Virus record (IMG/VR): IMGVR_UViG_3300030333_005321
Span: 1-23,050 of that record
Direction: 5' to 3' (one strand)
DNA: 23,050 nt
Source: a virus
Shown here: one piece after another, positions 1 through 8,392 of the stretch
Layout: each line of letters opens with the position of its first letter
How positions within the stretch are numbered: position 1 is the first letter of the stretch
The notes under the pieces: generated by a model
What the model was told of the DNA's origin: nothing
The model's database searches: none
Seen by the model: the letters and a program-made list of their open reading frames with translations, nothing else
Position numbers and translations under genes: made by a program

Positions 1-552
<552 letters not shown>

Positions 553-563
553 GGAGATATGGA

Positions 564-950
564 ATGGGTAAAGAAGTTAAAAAATATGGTTATAGTTGTA
601 AATTGGACAGAGTTGTTGATGGTGACACTTGTGATGCTCTTATCGATTTGGGTTTTAAAACTTTCGTGCACAAGAGAATTCGATTTAAGGGTGTGGACAC
701 CTGGGAAAGTAGAACTCGTGACCTCGATGAAAAGAAAAAAGGATTAGCTGCTAAAGCATTTACAAAAGATCTATTAGAAAATTCAGACGAAGGTAAATTT
801 ACAATTATATCTCATGGAGTTGGTAAATATGGTAGAGTGTTAGGTGAGTTATTCGTAAAAGGACACGAAAAATCAGTAAATCAATTGTTATTAGAAAACG
901 GACACGCTTATGAATATGAGGGTGGAAAGAAAAAGGTATTTAATGGTTAA
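564..950 (+). CDS. Staphylococcal nuclease (thermonuclease)-like protein
   Basis: A 128-residue protein with the SNase fold signature: VVDGDTCDALIDLGF near the N-terminus, the RIRFKGVDTWE segment, then GKYGRVLGEL and NQLLLENGHAYEYEG near the end. The aspartates of VDGDT and the arginine of RIRFKGVDT match the calcium and phosphate ligands of this family, which cleaves DNA and RNA. AAGGAGAT lies at 551-558. ATG 564 is preferred over ATG 559, which opens a different, short frame without family resemblance. No signal peptide is visible, so an intracellular role such as nucleotide salvage from host nucleic acid is possible, but that is inference. Its stop overlaps the next start. Confidence 0.85.
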   Translation: MGKEVKKYGYSCKLDRVVDGDTCDALIDLGFKTFVHKRIRFKGVDTWESRTRDLDEKKKGLAAKAFTKDLLENSDEGKFTIISHGVGKYGRVLGELFVKGHEKSVNQLLLENGHAYEYEGGKKKVFNG

Positions 951-1371
951 AGGTATTACTTGTAGTTGTTTTGATTTACTACATGCTGGACATATTCTTA
1001 TGTTAGAGGATGCTAAATTACAATGTGATAAATTAATAGTAGGGTTACAAACAGATCCAACCATAGATAGACCTGAAAAGAATAAACCAATTCAATCATT
1101 TGAAGAGAGATATATACAATTACAAGCTGTAAAATATATTGATGAGATTTTTATATATGATACAGAAGAAGATTTATATAAAAAGATCTTGTATTTTAAT
1201 CCAGATCTTCGTATATTAGGTAGTGACTATAATATACCGGGTAAGAGATTTACAGGAGATGATTTGAATATACCAATATATTTTCACGAAAGAAAACACA
1301 ATTATTCATCAACAAATTTAAGAGGTTCTATTGTATCAGAATATTTACATAGAGAAGACAAAACAGGGTAA
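943..1371 (+). CDS. Cytidylyltransferase-like nucleotidyltransferase
   Basis: This 142-residue protein belongs to the HIGH-motif nucleotidyltransferase superfamily (glycerol-3-phosphate cytidylyltransferase, RfaE C-terminal domain). It has ITCSCFDLLHAGHI at the N-terminus, with HAGH as the nucleotide-binding HxGH, LIVGLQTDP, and a C-terminal SSTNLRG resembling the family's SSTxLR. Such enzymes join a CTP- or ATP-derived nucleotide to a phosphorylated alcohol or sugar. The substrate cannot be read from sequence; given the sugar genes downstream, an activated sugar or polyol is plausible. ATG 943 overlaps the preceding stop and has AAAAGG upstream; starts at 910 or 916 in the same frame would add residues lacking family resemblance. 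The 3' end overlaps the polymerase gene by 41 nt. Confidence 0.8.
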   Translation: MVKGITCSCFDLLHAGHILMLEDAKLQCDKLIVGLQTDPTIDRPEKNKPIQSFEERYIQLQAVKYIDEIFIYDTEEDLYKKILYFNPDLRILGSDYNIPGKRFTGDDLNIPIYFHERKHNYSSTNLRGSIVSEYLHREDKTG

Positions 1372-3844
1372 ACCAACTGTTCATCTGTGGGATGATAAAA
1401 AAGGTTATGAAAAGTTTCAGTTTACACCATATGCATATATGAAATCTCAATCAGGAACTTATCGTTCCTTATATGGTGATAAACTTAAAAAAGTAACATT
1501 TTGGGATCAAGAAGATTTACAATCAGGTAGAGTATTTGAATCTGATGTACCATTGGAAACTCGTGTATTAATTGATAAATACGGAGATTCCAATGAACCA
1601 TCTGTTGGACATAGAGAAATGTACTTTGATATTGAGGTTGAAGTTAAAGATGGTTTTCCTGAATGGAAATCCGCTAAGAATAAGATTACAGCTATTGCTT
1701 TATATGATAAAACAGCAGATAAATATCATTGTTATGTGTTAGGTAATATACCAAAAACAGAGGTTGTAGAATCATTTCAATCAGAAGAAGAATTGTTACA
1801 GGCTTTCTATAAAAAATATCTTGAAATCAATCCAACTATATTGAGTGGTTGGAACATTGACGGATTTGATATACCTTATTTATATAACAGAACTGTTAGA
1901 GTTATGGGTGAACAAATGGCTAATTGTATTTCACCAATAGGAAATGTATATTACAATGAACATCAGAGTAGATATAAAATAGCTGGTGTATCGTGTTTAG
2001 ATTATTTGGCTTTATATAAATTGTATACTTACACACAACAATCATCATATAGATTAGATTTCATAGGACAACTTGAAGTTGGTATTGGTAAAGTTGAGTA
2101 TGAGGGAACACTTGATGATTTGTATAGAGATGATATAAACAAATATGTAGAGTATAACTTAAATGATGTTGTGATTGTGAAAGAACTTGATGATAAGTTA
2201 AAGTTTATTGAGTTGGCTTGTGGTGTAAGTCACTTAGGACACATATCATATGAGGATATATTTTTCAGTAGTAGGTATTTAGAAGGCGCCATGCTCGTAT
2301 ATATGAAAGATATTGGAGTAGTTGCACCTAATAAACCACCTAGAACAGAGATGGGTTCAACTGATAAATTTACTGGTGCTTATGTTAAAGACCCAATACC
2401 AGGTAGATATGATTGGGTGTTTGATTTGGATTTGACATCAATGTATCCTTCAACAATTATGACTTTGAATATATCACCTGAAACAAAGATTGGTAAAATA
2501 AATGGTTGGGATGCAGAAGAATTTATTAAAGGAACATCTAAAACTTATTCATTGGAAAAGAATGGTAAAGTACAAGGGAGTTTAACAAATATACAATTAA
2601 AAGATATGTTAGATAAAAACAAAGTATCTATATCTTCAAATGGTATTATGTATCGTTATGATAAAAAGGGTTTGATACCTATATTATTAGAGAAGTGGTT
2701 TAATGAAAGAGTTGAATATAAAAGGTTGATGAAGAAACATGGTGATGAAGGTGATATTAAACAGAAAGATTATTTTAATAGACGACAACATATTCAGAAG
2801 ATTGTATTAAATTCATTATATGGTGTATTAGGATTACCTGTATTTAGATTCTATGATGTAGATAACGCAGAAGCTACAACTGTAACAGGACAAGAATTGA
2901 TTAAATTTACAGAGAAGATTGCTAATTTCTATTATAATCAACAATTAGGTGATAAAAAAGATTATTGTATTTACACCGATACAGATTCAGTATTTTATCC
3001 TGCTAAACCATTGGTTGAAAAAAGGTATCCAAATGCAGATGTAAATGACGAAGAGTTTATGACAGAACAGATATTGAATGTAGCTAAAGAAGTTCAAGAT
3101 TATATTAATAAGTCTTATGATTTATTTGCTGGTAAAATGTTAAATGTTAAAGGTAGTCATAGATTTGATATTAAACAAGAGTGTATTGCTAAATCAGCAT
3201 TTTGGGTAACTAAAAAAAGATATGGACAATGGATTATCAACGATGGTGGTTTTAAATGTGATAGACTTGATGTTAAAGGTTTAGATATTGTTAGAAGTAA
3301 TTTCCCACCAGCTATGAGAGATTTGATGACTGGTGTTCTTAAAGATATATTATCAAATGCAGATAAAGATATTATTGATGATAAGATAGTTGAATTTAAA
3401 AAGGTTATGAAGACAAAACCTATTGCTGATATTGCTTTACCAACTGGTGTTCGTGGTTTGACTAAATATAAAGATACAAATGCAAGAGGTAAGTTTAATG
3501 ATAAAACTATTTTTACAAAGACAAAGAAATCTACACCAGTCCATGTAAAAGCTGCAATCAAATATAATGATTTGTTAAAGTATTATAGTTTAGATAATAT
3601 AGAACCTATCAAACATAAAGAAAAGATTAAGTGGGCATATATGAAAAAAAATCCTTTGGGTATTGATGCTCTTGCATTCAAAGGTTATGATGATCCAAAA
3701 GAGATATTGGATTTCATTAAACAATATATAGATCATGATAGATTGTTTGAGGGAGCATTACAAAAAAAGATTAAAATGTTTTATGAGGCATTAAGTTGGG
3801 AATTACCAGTAGACAAACAAAATACTATAGCAAGATTTTTATAA
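1331..3844 (+). CDS. 43: Family B DNA polymerase, T4 gp43-like
   Basis: The phage replicative polymerase, 837 residues against about 898 in T4. The 3'-5' exonuclease motifs are intact: DIE at 100-102, NIDGFD ending at D180, and YNLND at 275-279. The polymerase motifs are also intact: motif A DLTSMYPS with D367, motif B KIVLNSLYG at about 490-498, motif C YTDTDS with D550 and D552, and a KKRYG (KxY) motif further on. The start appears to be TTG at 1331, giving MYQNIYIEKT, with AAGAGG five bases upstream; the next ATG in frame lies inside the conserved N-terminal domain. It overlaps the nucleotidyltransferase gene and is followed by the clamp gene, its processivity partner. Confidence 0.97.
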   Translation: MYQNIYIEKTKQGKPTVHLWDDKKGYEKFQFTPYAYMKSQSGTYRSLYGDKLKKVTFWDQEDLQSGRVFESDVPLETRVLIDKYGDSNEPSVGHREMYFDIEVEVKDGFPEWKSAKNKITAIALYDKTADKYHCYVLGNIPKTEVVESFQSEEELLQAFYKKYLEINPTILSGWNIDGFDIPYLYNRTVRVMGEQMANCISPIGNVYYNEHQSRYKIAGVSCLDYLALYKLYTYTQQSSYRLDFIGQLEVGIGKVEYEGTLDDLYRDDINKYVEYNLNDVVIVKELDDKLKFIELACGVSHLGHISYEDIFFSSRYLEGAMLVYMKDIGVVAPNKPPRTEMGSTDKFTGAYVKDPIPGRYDWVFDLDLTSMYPSTIMTLNISPETKIGKINGWDAEEFIKGTSKTYSLEKNGKVQGSLTNIQLKDMLDKNKVSISSNGIMYRYDKKGLIPILLEKWFNERVEYKRLMKKHGDEGDIKQKDYFNRRQHIQKIVLNSLYGVLGLPVFRFYDVDNAEATTVTGQELIKFTEKIANFYYNQQLGDKKDYCIYTDTDSVFYPAKPLVEKRYPNADVNDEEFMTEQILNVAKEVQDYINKSYDLFAGKMLNVKGSHRFDIKQECIAKSAFWVTKKRYGQWIINDGGFKCDRLDVKGLDIVRSNFPPAMRDLMTGVLKDILSNADKDIIDDKIVEFKKVMKTKPIADIALPTGVRGLTKYKDTNARGKFNDKTIFTKTKKSTPVHVKAAIKYNDLLKYYSLDNIEPIKHKEKIKWAYMKKNPLGIDALAFKGYDDPKEILDFIKQYIDHDRLFEGALQKKIKMFYEALSWELPVDKQNTIARFL

Positions 3845-3850
3845 AAAGGC

Positions 3851-3880
3851 TTGACTTATATAGGTAAACAGTATTATATT
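3851..3880 (+). promoter_or_regulatory. Putative sigma-70-type promoter before the clamp gene
   Basis: In the 68-nt gap between polymerase and clamp, TTGACT (3851-3856) is followed 18 bases later by TATATT (3875-3880), a reasonable -35/-10 pair for host RNA polymerase. A TATAAT also occurs at 3880-3885 but is too far from the -35 box. No TATAAATA late octamer is present here, consistent with early or middle expression of the clamp. Confidence 0.5.
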
Positions 3881-3912
3881 ATAATAATAAATTCTAAATA
3901 GGAGAATAAAAG

Positions 3913-4635
3913 ATGCAAAAAACGAAGTTAAATAAATTCATTCAAAAATATAATTTGGGTGGAAATGTTAATAGTGTTAAGTGGAAAGCGGGCACAGACA
4001 AATTAACAACTTCATTTGTTACACCTGATAAATCTTTATTAGGAACAGTTGAAGTAAATAATGTTCAATTTGAAGATGCTGATATTGGTGTTTATCAAAC
4101 AGATCAATTACAAAAACTATTGGGTGTTTTAGGTGATGATGTTAATTTAACATTAACAAAAGCGGGTGATAAAGCTGTTTCACTTAAAGTAAAAAATGGT
4201 CCAGTTTCAGTTGATTATGTATTGAGTGACTTATCAGTAATACCAGATCCACCAGCACTTAAAAGACTACCTGATTTTCAAACAAAAGTAAAATTAGATA
4301 GTAGTTTTATTGATACTTTCATTAAAGGTAAATCTGCTTTATCTGATGTAGATATGTTTACATTTGTTAATGATAAAGCTGGTTCATTAAATGCTGTTAT
4401 TGGTTATTCATCAACGAATACTAATAGAGTTAATATACCTGTTGAAACTGAAACTAATGGTTTAACAGATGCGGTTACATTTAATGCTAATCTGTTTAAA
4501 GAAATGTTAGTTGCTAACAAAGATTGTAAATCAGCAGTTCTTGAAGTTTCAAATGAAGGTTTGGCTAAAGTAAACTTTAAAGTAGATGATTATGATTCTA
4601 CATATTATATAGTTGCTATGCAGGATGTAGATTAA
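3913..4635 (+). CDS. 45: DNA polymerase sliding clamp, T4 gp45-like
   Basis: A 240-residue protein (T4 gp45 is 228) resembling the T4-type trimeric clamp. The N-terminal LNKFIQKYNLGG, the central VDYVLSDLSVIPDPP segment and the C-terminal YYIVAMQDVD are the recognisable parts; overall it shows the alternating beta pattern of clamp domains. It encircles DNA and tethers the polymerase; in T4 it also activates late transcription through gp33 and gp55, relevant to the TATAAATA promoters at 9549 and 22439. AGGAGA lies 8 bases before ATG 3913. The stop TAA overlaps the next ATG (TAATG). Confidence 0.88.
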   Translation: MQKTKLNKFIQKYNLGGNVNSVKWKAGTDKLTTSFVTPDKSLLGTVEVNNVQFEDADIGVYQTDQLQKLLGVLGDDVNLTLTKAGDKAVSLKVKNGPVSVDYVLSDLSVIPDPPALKRLPDFQTKVKLDSSFIDTFIKGKSALSDVDMFTFVNDKAGSLNAVIGYSSTNTNRVNIPVETETNGLTDAVTFNANLFKEMLVANKDCKSAVLEVSNEGLAKVNFKVDDYDSTYYIVAMQDVD

Positions 4636-4799
4636 TGGGTTGTAAGAGTAAATGTGGTTGTAAAGTAACAGAAAAATCTTATTATGAGTTAAAAGTTCCT
4701 GCTGGAAAATATACTTCAAATAATATTTTTAGTTTAGTGTGGGAAGTATTTACACACAGATTACATCACTTAATCAAACACAGGAGGTGGACAGATTAA
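4635..4799 (+). CDS. Small cysteine-containing protein, unknown
   Basis: A 54-residue ORF fitted exactly between clamp and clamp loader genes: its ATG overlaps the clamp stop (TAATG at 4633-4637), and its TAA (4797-4799) overlaps the clamp loader ATG in the same way. AGGATG at 4622-4627 can serve as ribosome binding site. The N-terminus is MGCKSKCGCK, three cysteines spaced CxxxCxC that could bind a metal; the C-terminal half is rich in His, Arg and Trp. I recognise no family. The snug fit and coupled overlaps argue that it is translated, perhaps also coupling clamp and clamp loader synthesis. Confidence 0.6.
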   Translation: MGCKSKCGCKVTEKSYYELKVPAGKYTSNNIFSLVWEVFTHRLHHLIKHRRWTD

Positions 4800-5704
4800 T
4801 GGAACATAGTTTATGGGTAGAGAAATACAGACCACAAGACTTATCAACTTATATTGGTAACGAGCATCTTAAAAGTAAGGTGGGGATATATCTTGAAAAT
4901 GAAGATGTACCTCACTTATTACTTTATGGAAAAGCTGGTACTGGTAAAACAACATTAGCAAAGATTATTACAAAGAACATAGATTGTGATTATATGTATA
5001 TCAATGCTTCTGATGAAAACAAAGTTGATGATGTGAGAAATAAAATCAAAACCTTCGCAAGTTCAGTAGGTTTCAAATCCTTGAAAGTAATCATTCTTGA
5101 TGAGTGTGATTATCTTACACCAAATGCACAGGCTGCATTGAGAAACTTAATGGAAACATTTTCAAAACATTGTAGGTTTATTCTTACTTGTAATTATGTT
5201 GAGAGAATCATAGACCCAATCCAATCAAGATGTCAATCATACAAAGTTGTACCACCTTCAAAGAAAGAGGTTGCACAACAAATGGTTCATATCTTAACTG
5301 AAGAAGGTTGTCAATATGAACTTGATGATATAGCTCTTGTAGTTAATGCGGGTTATCCTGATATTCGTAGAGTTATTAATTCAGCTCAAAGACAGGTTGT
5401 AAATGGTACATTAAAAATTGATGCTGGTTCTGTAATTCAGAGTGATTATAAAATACAACTATTGGAATTATTATCGGCTGGTGGTAAGTTAAATGATATA
5501 AGACAATTGATTGCTGATAATTCAATAAGTGACTATTCAGAAATATATAGATTGTTATATGATGAGGTAGAAACTTATAGTAATGGTAAAGTAGCAGAAT
5601 GTATTTTGAATATAGCAGAAGCACAATATCAAGATGTAAATGTAGTTGATAAAGAGATCAACTTCATGTCACTAATAATAAGATTATTGAGGGTAATAAA
5701 ATGA
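4799..5704 (+). CDS. 44: Clamp loader ATPase subunit, T4 gp44-like
   Basis: A 301-residue AAA+ ATPase (T4 gp44 is 319) that opens the sliding clamp and loads it on primer-template DNA. Visible motifs are WVEKYRPQDL at the start, Walker A GKAGTGKT at 44-51, Walker B VIILDECD at 97-104, sensor-1-like LTCN at about 129-132, and the arginine-finger SRC at 143-145. ATG 4799 is chosen because it gives the canonical EKYRP start and has AGGAGG at 4782-4787; a longer frame from 4739 would overlap the small ORF and add unrelated residues. The gene ends in an ATGA overlap with the GroES-like gene. Its gp62-like partner lies about 700 nt downstream. Confidence 0.95.
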   Translation: MEHSLWVEKYRPQDLSTYIGNEHLKSKVGIYLENEDVPHLLLYGKAGTGKTTLAKIITKNIDCDYMYINASDENKVDDVRNKIKTFASSVGFKSLKVIILDECDYLTPNAQAALRNLMETFSKHCRFILTCNYVERIIDPIQSRCQSYKVVPPSKKEVAQQMVHILTEEGCQYELDDIALVVNAGYPDIRRVINSAQRQVVNGTLKIDAGSVIQSDYKIQLLELLSAGGKLNDIRQLIADNSISDYSEIYRLLYDEVETYSNGKVAECILNIAEAQYQDVNVVDKEINFMSLIIRLLRVIK

Positions 5705-6006
5705 GATTAAAACCAGTAAACGATAAAATCGTTGTAAAAGCAATTGAAAAAGATGAAGAAGAAACTACAGCAGCAGGTATAATTTTACCAGATACAGTAC
5801 AAGATGGTTCATTACTTGAGGGTAAAGTTATGGCTGTTGGAGATGGTATGTATTCAGCAAATGGAACACTTATTCCAGTTGTAGTTGATGAGGGTGATAC
5901 AATATTATATAGTAAACACTCAGCTAAACAAGATTATAATATTGATGGAGAGGATTATATTATAATGAGTATTAATGAAGTAATGTCAATAGTCAGGGAG
6001 AAATAA
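5701..6006 (+). CDS. groES: GroES-like co-chaperonin
   Basis: A 101-residue GroES-family protein. It starts with LKPVNDKIVVK, has a mobile loop in which AGIILPD replaces the usual GGIVL stretch that binds GroEL, then the EGKVMAVGDG turn, VDEGDTILYSKHSA, and the closing DYIIMSINEVMSIV strand. T4 uses the distant analogue gp31 with host GroEL to fold its major capsid protein; this protein is closer to ordinary bacterial GroES and probably plays the same role. Its ATG overlaps the clamp loader stop (ATGA), so it is coupled to the replication genes rather than to capsid genes. Confidence 0.92.
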   Translation: MRLKPVNDKIVVKAIEKDEEETTAAGIILPDTVQDGSLLEGKVMAVGDGMYSANGTLIPVVVDEGDTILYSKHSAKQDYNIDGEDYIIMSINEVMSIVREK

Positions 6007-6171
6007 ATGAAACGATTTAAAGTAGTTCATAAAAATTATGAAAAACCACCTATTATTGTTACATTGTGGCAACCACCTTATGAAAATGAAAACATATTAC
6101 ATAAGACAAAGTGGAAAGCAGAAGATGTTACGATAACAGAAATGAAAACAAACTTTGTAGGAGAAGAATAA
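6007..6171 (+). CDS. Small hypothetical protein
   Basis: A 54-residue ORF starting right after the GroES stop, with GGGAG at 5996-6000 six bases before its ATG. Its TAA (6169-6171) overlaps the next ATG. The sequence MKRFKVVHKNYEKPP continues with IIVTLWQPPYENEN and a C-terminal acidic end. It contains two tryptophans and several prolines, with no membrane segment or cysteines. I recognise no family; placement and ribosome binding site support it as real. Confidence 0.6.
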   Translation: MKRFKVVHKNYEKPPIIVTLWQPPYENENILHKTKWKAEDVTITEMKTNFVGEE

Positions 6172-6401
6172 TGCAACAAACACCGGATTTAAGTAATGTA
6201 GATTTATCAAAAGCAAGTACAATGAAATGTGAAAAATGTGAAAATCCAACATTTAAACAAACATTGATGTTACATAAAATGTCTGCTTTGGTTTCACCAA
6301 ACGGACAAGAGACTATAATACCTGCGGCAGTATTTGCATGTGAAAAATGTGGACATGTTAATTCAGATTTTACAGAAACATCGTCATTAGCAACACCATA
6401 A
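6171..6401 (+). CDS. Small zinc-ribbon protein
   Basis: A 76-residue protein with two CxxC knuckles, CEKC (C20, C23) and CEKCG (C57, C60), separated by a beta-rich segment, the arrangement of a single zinc ribbon. ATG 6171 overlaps the preceding TAA and has AGGAGA upstream at 6159-6164; a longer reading from 6111 would run through the small upstream gene. The stop overlaps the gp62-like start (TAATG). Similar small zinc ribbons occur in marine T4-like replication clusters, but no specific role can be assigned from the sequence. Confidence 0.7.
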   Translation: MQQTPDLSNVDLSKASTMKCEKCENPTFKQTLMLHKMSALVSPNGQETIIPAAVFACEKCGHVNSDFTETSSLATP

Positions 6402-6829
6402 TGACAATATTTGATTGGATAAATCAAATGCTTGTCACCAAAAAGCATTGGGATGAATTTACAGAAGACGAACAAAAGAAATTCAGTCCATTTATAATCA
6501 ATCGTTGGTTGTCAATGGATAAAGACTTTCTTGAGATTGTAAATGTATTTCAAAAATATGCTATAGGAACACTTGAACCTCGTGAAGTTTATATGTGGTA
6601 CAGAGATGTTCTTCCAAAAGGTAAAAGATTCAATAAATATATTAAAGGTAAAAAAGATAAGAAATATGATCCAGAGTTAATTGATATAATATGTAGAGAT
6701 TTTGAATGTAGTAAATTAGAAGCAAAACAAAATTTATCTATTATATCAAAAGAGCAAGTGAGTCATATATTGGAGAAATATGGAACTGATCCCAAAAAAA
6801 TCAAAAGTATTTGTAAAAGAAATTTCTAA
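6401..6829 (+). CDS. 62: Clamp loader small subunit, T4 gp62-like
   Basis: A 142-residue protein, shorter than T4 gp62 (187). The assignment rests on a central VLPKGKRFNKYIKG (about 70-83) that parallels VPRGKRYGKW in T4 gp62, followed by a helical stretch ending in LSIISK that parallels its C-terminal helix, and on the position in the same run as polymerase, clamp and gp44. The N-terminus is acidic and helical (FDWINQM). gp62 forms the one-to-four loader complex with gp44. The similarity is modest, so a profile search would be the proper test. The 3' end overlaps the next gene by 50 nt. Confidence 0.7.
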   Translation: MTIFDWINQMLVTKKHWDEFTEDEQKKFSPFIINRWLSMDKDFLEIVNVFQKYAIGTLEPREVYMWYRDVLPKGKRFNKYIKGKKDKKYDPELIDIICRDFECSKLEAKQNLSIISKEQVSHILEKYGTDPKKIKSICKRNF

Positions 6830-7541
6830 AAAAATAGCGAAACAAATGATTGTAAAACACCATTACAGTCATGCTTGGACATCTTGTAGATATGCTTTAG
6901 GTATTTTTTATGAAACAGATAACGAACATTCATTCTTTGATGAGAAAGAGGAGAAATTGGCTGGTGTAGCTATTTATGGTTATCCAGTTGGGGCTAGAGC
7001 TGCTGGTTCTATTTCTGATGAGTTAGAACCTAAACAAGCACTGGAACTTACACGATTATTTATCCATGAGGAATATGGTAAGAATATGGAGAGTATTTCT
7101 ATATCTAAAACATTTAAATGGTTAAAGGAAAATGCTCCTGATATAAAAGTTCTTATATCTTATGCAGATCCAGGACAAGAACATATAGGTGGTATATATC
7201 AAGCAACTAATTGGATGTATCAGGGATATAATTTGGGTATAATGGATAATTATGGGATTAAATTAGAACCAGATGGTAAGTGGATACATTCTAGAACTAT
7301 ATTTGAAATGTTCGGTTCAGGTAATCTTGAACATTTAAAGAGTAGAATCGGACATACATTTTGGAGAAGAAAAGAACCAAGAAAACATAGATTTTTCTAT
7401 TTATTAGGTAGTAAAAGTGAAAAGAAAAAGATTGTTAAAAATCTGAAACATCCATTACAACCATATCCTAAAGATCCAAAAATGTATACTCCTGAAATAG
7501 AAGAGATAGTAGTAGAAGGGAAAGAAGATTTTTATGAGTAG
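6780..7541 (+). CDS. Mom-like DNA modification protein (GNAT-fold)
   Basis: A 253-residue protein with the hallmarks of phage Mom-like proteins: KHHYSHAW near the N-terminus, RYALGIF, VAIYGYPVG, an ELTRLFI segment, ISKTFKWLKENAP, and the signature SYADPGQEHIGGIYQATNW in mid-protein, closing with KHRFFYLL and a YPK. In phage Mu, Mom converts adenine to N6-carbamoylmethyladenine and protects DNA against host restriction; it has an acetyltransferase-like fold. By analogy this gene may modify an adenine in phage DNA. ATG 6780 has GGAG four bases upstream and lies inside the gp62-like gene; starting at the next ATG (6846) would leave only the HHYSH part. Confidence 0.65.
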   Translation: MELIPKKSKVFVKEISKKIAKQMIVKHHYSHAWTSCRYALGIFYETDNEHSFFDEKEEKLAGVAIYGYPVGARAAGSISDELEPKQALELTRLFIHEEYGKNMESISISKTFKWLKENAPDIKVLISYADPGQEHIGGIYQATNWMYQGYNLGIMDNYGIKLEPDGKWIHSRTIFEMFGSGNLEHLKSRIGHTFWRRKEPRKHRFFYLLGSKSEKKKIVKNLKHPLQPYPKDPKMYTPEIEEIVVEGKEDFYE

Positions 7542-8391
7542 AATATCATATTCACAATTATCAATGTTTTCAGAATGTCCTCTTCATTGGAAACTAAAAT
7601 ATATAGATGATTTGGCTATGCAAGAACCAAGTATTCATTTATTATTTGGAACAGCGATGCATGAAGTTATACAAACTTGGTTAGAGGTTATGTATCACGA
7701 TAGTATTAAAAATGCAAATAAATTAAATCTTGAACAAAGACTACACGATAAGATGTATGAACAATTTAAAATAGATAAGGAATTTTATGGTAAAAATCCT
7801 TGTACTCTCGAAGAGATGAAAGAATTTTTTAATGATGGTGTAGCAATACTTGATTTCGTTAAGAAGAGAAGAGCTGATTACTTCAGTAAAAGAGGATATA
7901 AACTTATAGGTTGTGAAGTTCCAATTGATGTGGATTTAAAAAAGAATGTTAAAATGGTTGGTTATTTAGATATAGTTATATTAGATGAGATACACAATAC
8001 TTTAAAAATCTATGATATAAAAACATCTACTCGTGGTTGGAACAAATGGATGAAAAAAGATGAAAACAAAACACAACAATTACTATTATATAAACAATTT
8101 TATTCTAAACAATATAATCACCCGATAGATAAGATAGAAGTAGAGTACTTCATAGTGAAAAGAAAACTATGGGAAGAGGCAATGTTTCCACAAAAGAGAG
8201 TTCAGAAGTTTTCTCCAGCTAGTGGCACTGTGAGTATGAACAAGGTGGCTAAGAGATTAGATACATTCTTAGACTTGGCTTTTAATGAAAAAGGTGAAAG
8301 AATTCATGAAAACATTATACCAACACCAAGTAAGAAAGCTTGTAGATTCTGTGAGTTTAGAAAAACAGAATATTGTTCGGAGGGCATTTGA
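7534..8391 (+). CDS. Cas4/RecB-like PD-(D/E)XK nuclease with predicted Fe-S cluster
   Basis: A 285-residue nuclease of the RecB/Cas4 type. Motifs in order: YSQLSMFSECP (C15), GTAMHE with H43, a GYLD with D146, YDIKTS with D161 and K163, and QLLLY with Q181, together the catalytic metal site. The C-terminus has CRFC (C270, C273) and C281, which with C15 give the four cysteines that hold an iron-sulfur cluster in Cas4, AddB and related enzymes. It probably acts as a single-strand exonuclease in phage recombination or host DNA degradation. No CRISPR array or other cas gene is visible, so a CRISPR role is not supported. It overlaps the preceding gene by 8 nt. Confidence 0.88.
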   Translation: MSRISYSQLSMFSECPLHWKLKYIDDLAMQEPSIHLLFGTAMHEVIQTWLEVMYHDSIKNANKLNLEQRLHDKMYEQFKIDKEFYGKNPCTLEEMKEFFNDGVAILDFVKKRRADYFSKRGYKLIGCEVPIDVDLKKNVKMVGYLDIVILDEIHNTLKIYDIKTSTRGWNKWMKKDENKTQQLLLYKQFYSKQYNHPIDKIEVEYFIVKRKLWEEAMFPQKRVQKFSPASGTVSMNKVAKRLDTFLDLAFNEKGERIHENIIPTPSKKACRFCEFRKTEYCSEGI

Positions 8392-8392
8392 T

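Noticed and set aside
559-747. ORF from ATG 559
   Set aside because: It is a frame-shifted shadow of the SNase-like gene at 564-950; the protein has no family resemblance.
3157-3561. Antisense ORF within the polymerase gene
   Set aside because: It lies fully inside a strongly conserved gene, with no promoter or ribosome binding site; other minus-strand ORFs (5376-5624, 6128-6475, 12806-13018, 15315-15551, 16975-17229, 17928-18116) are rejected for the same reason.
7534-8391. CRISPR system suggested by the Cas4-like nuclease
   Set aside because: No repeat array, Cas1 or other cas gene is visible; this type of nuclease is common in phages by itself.
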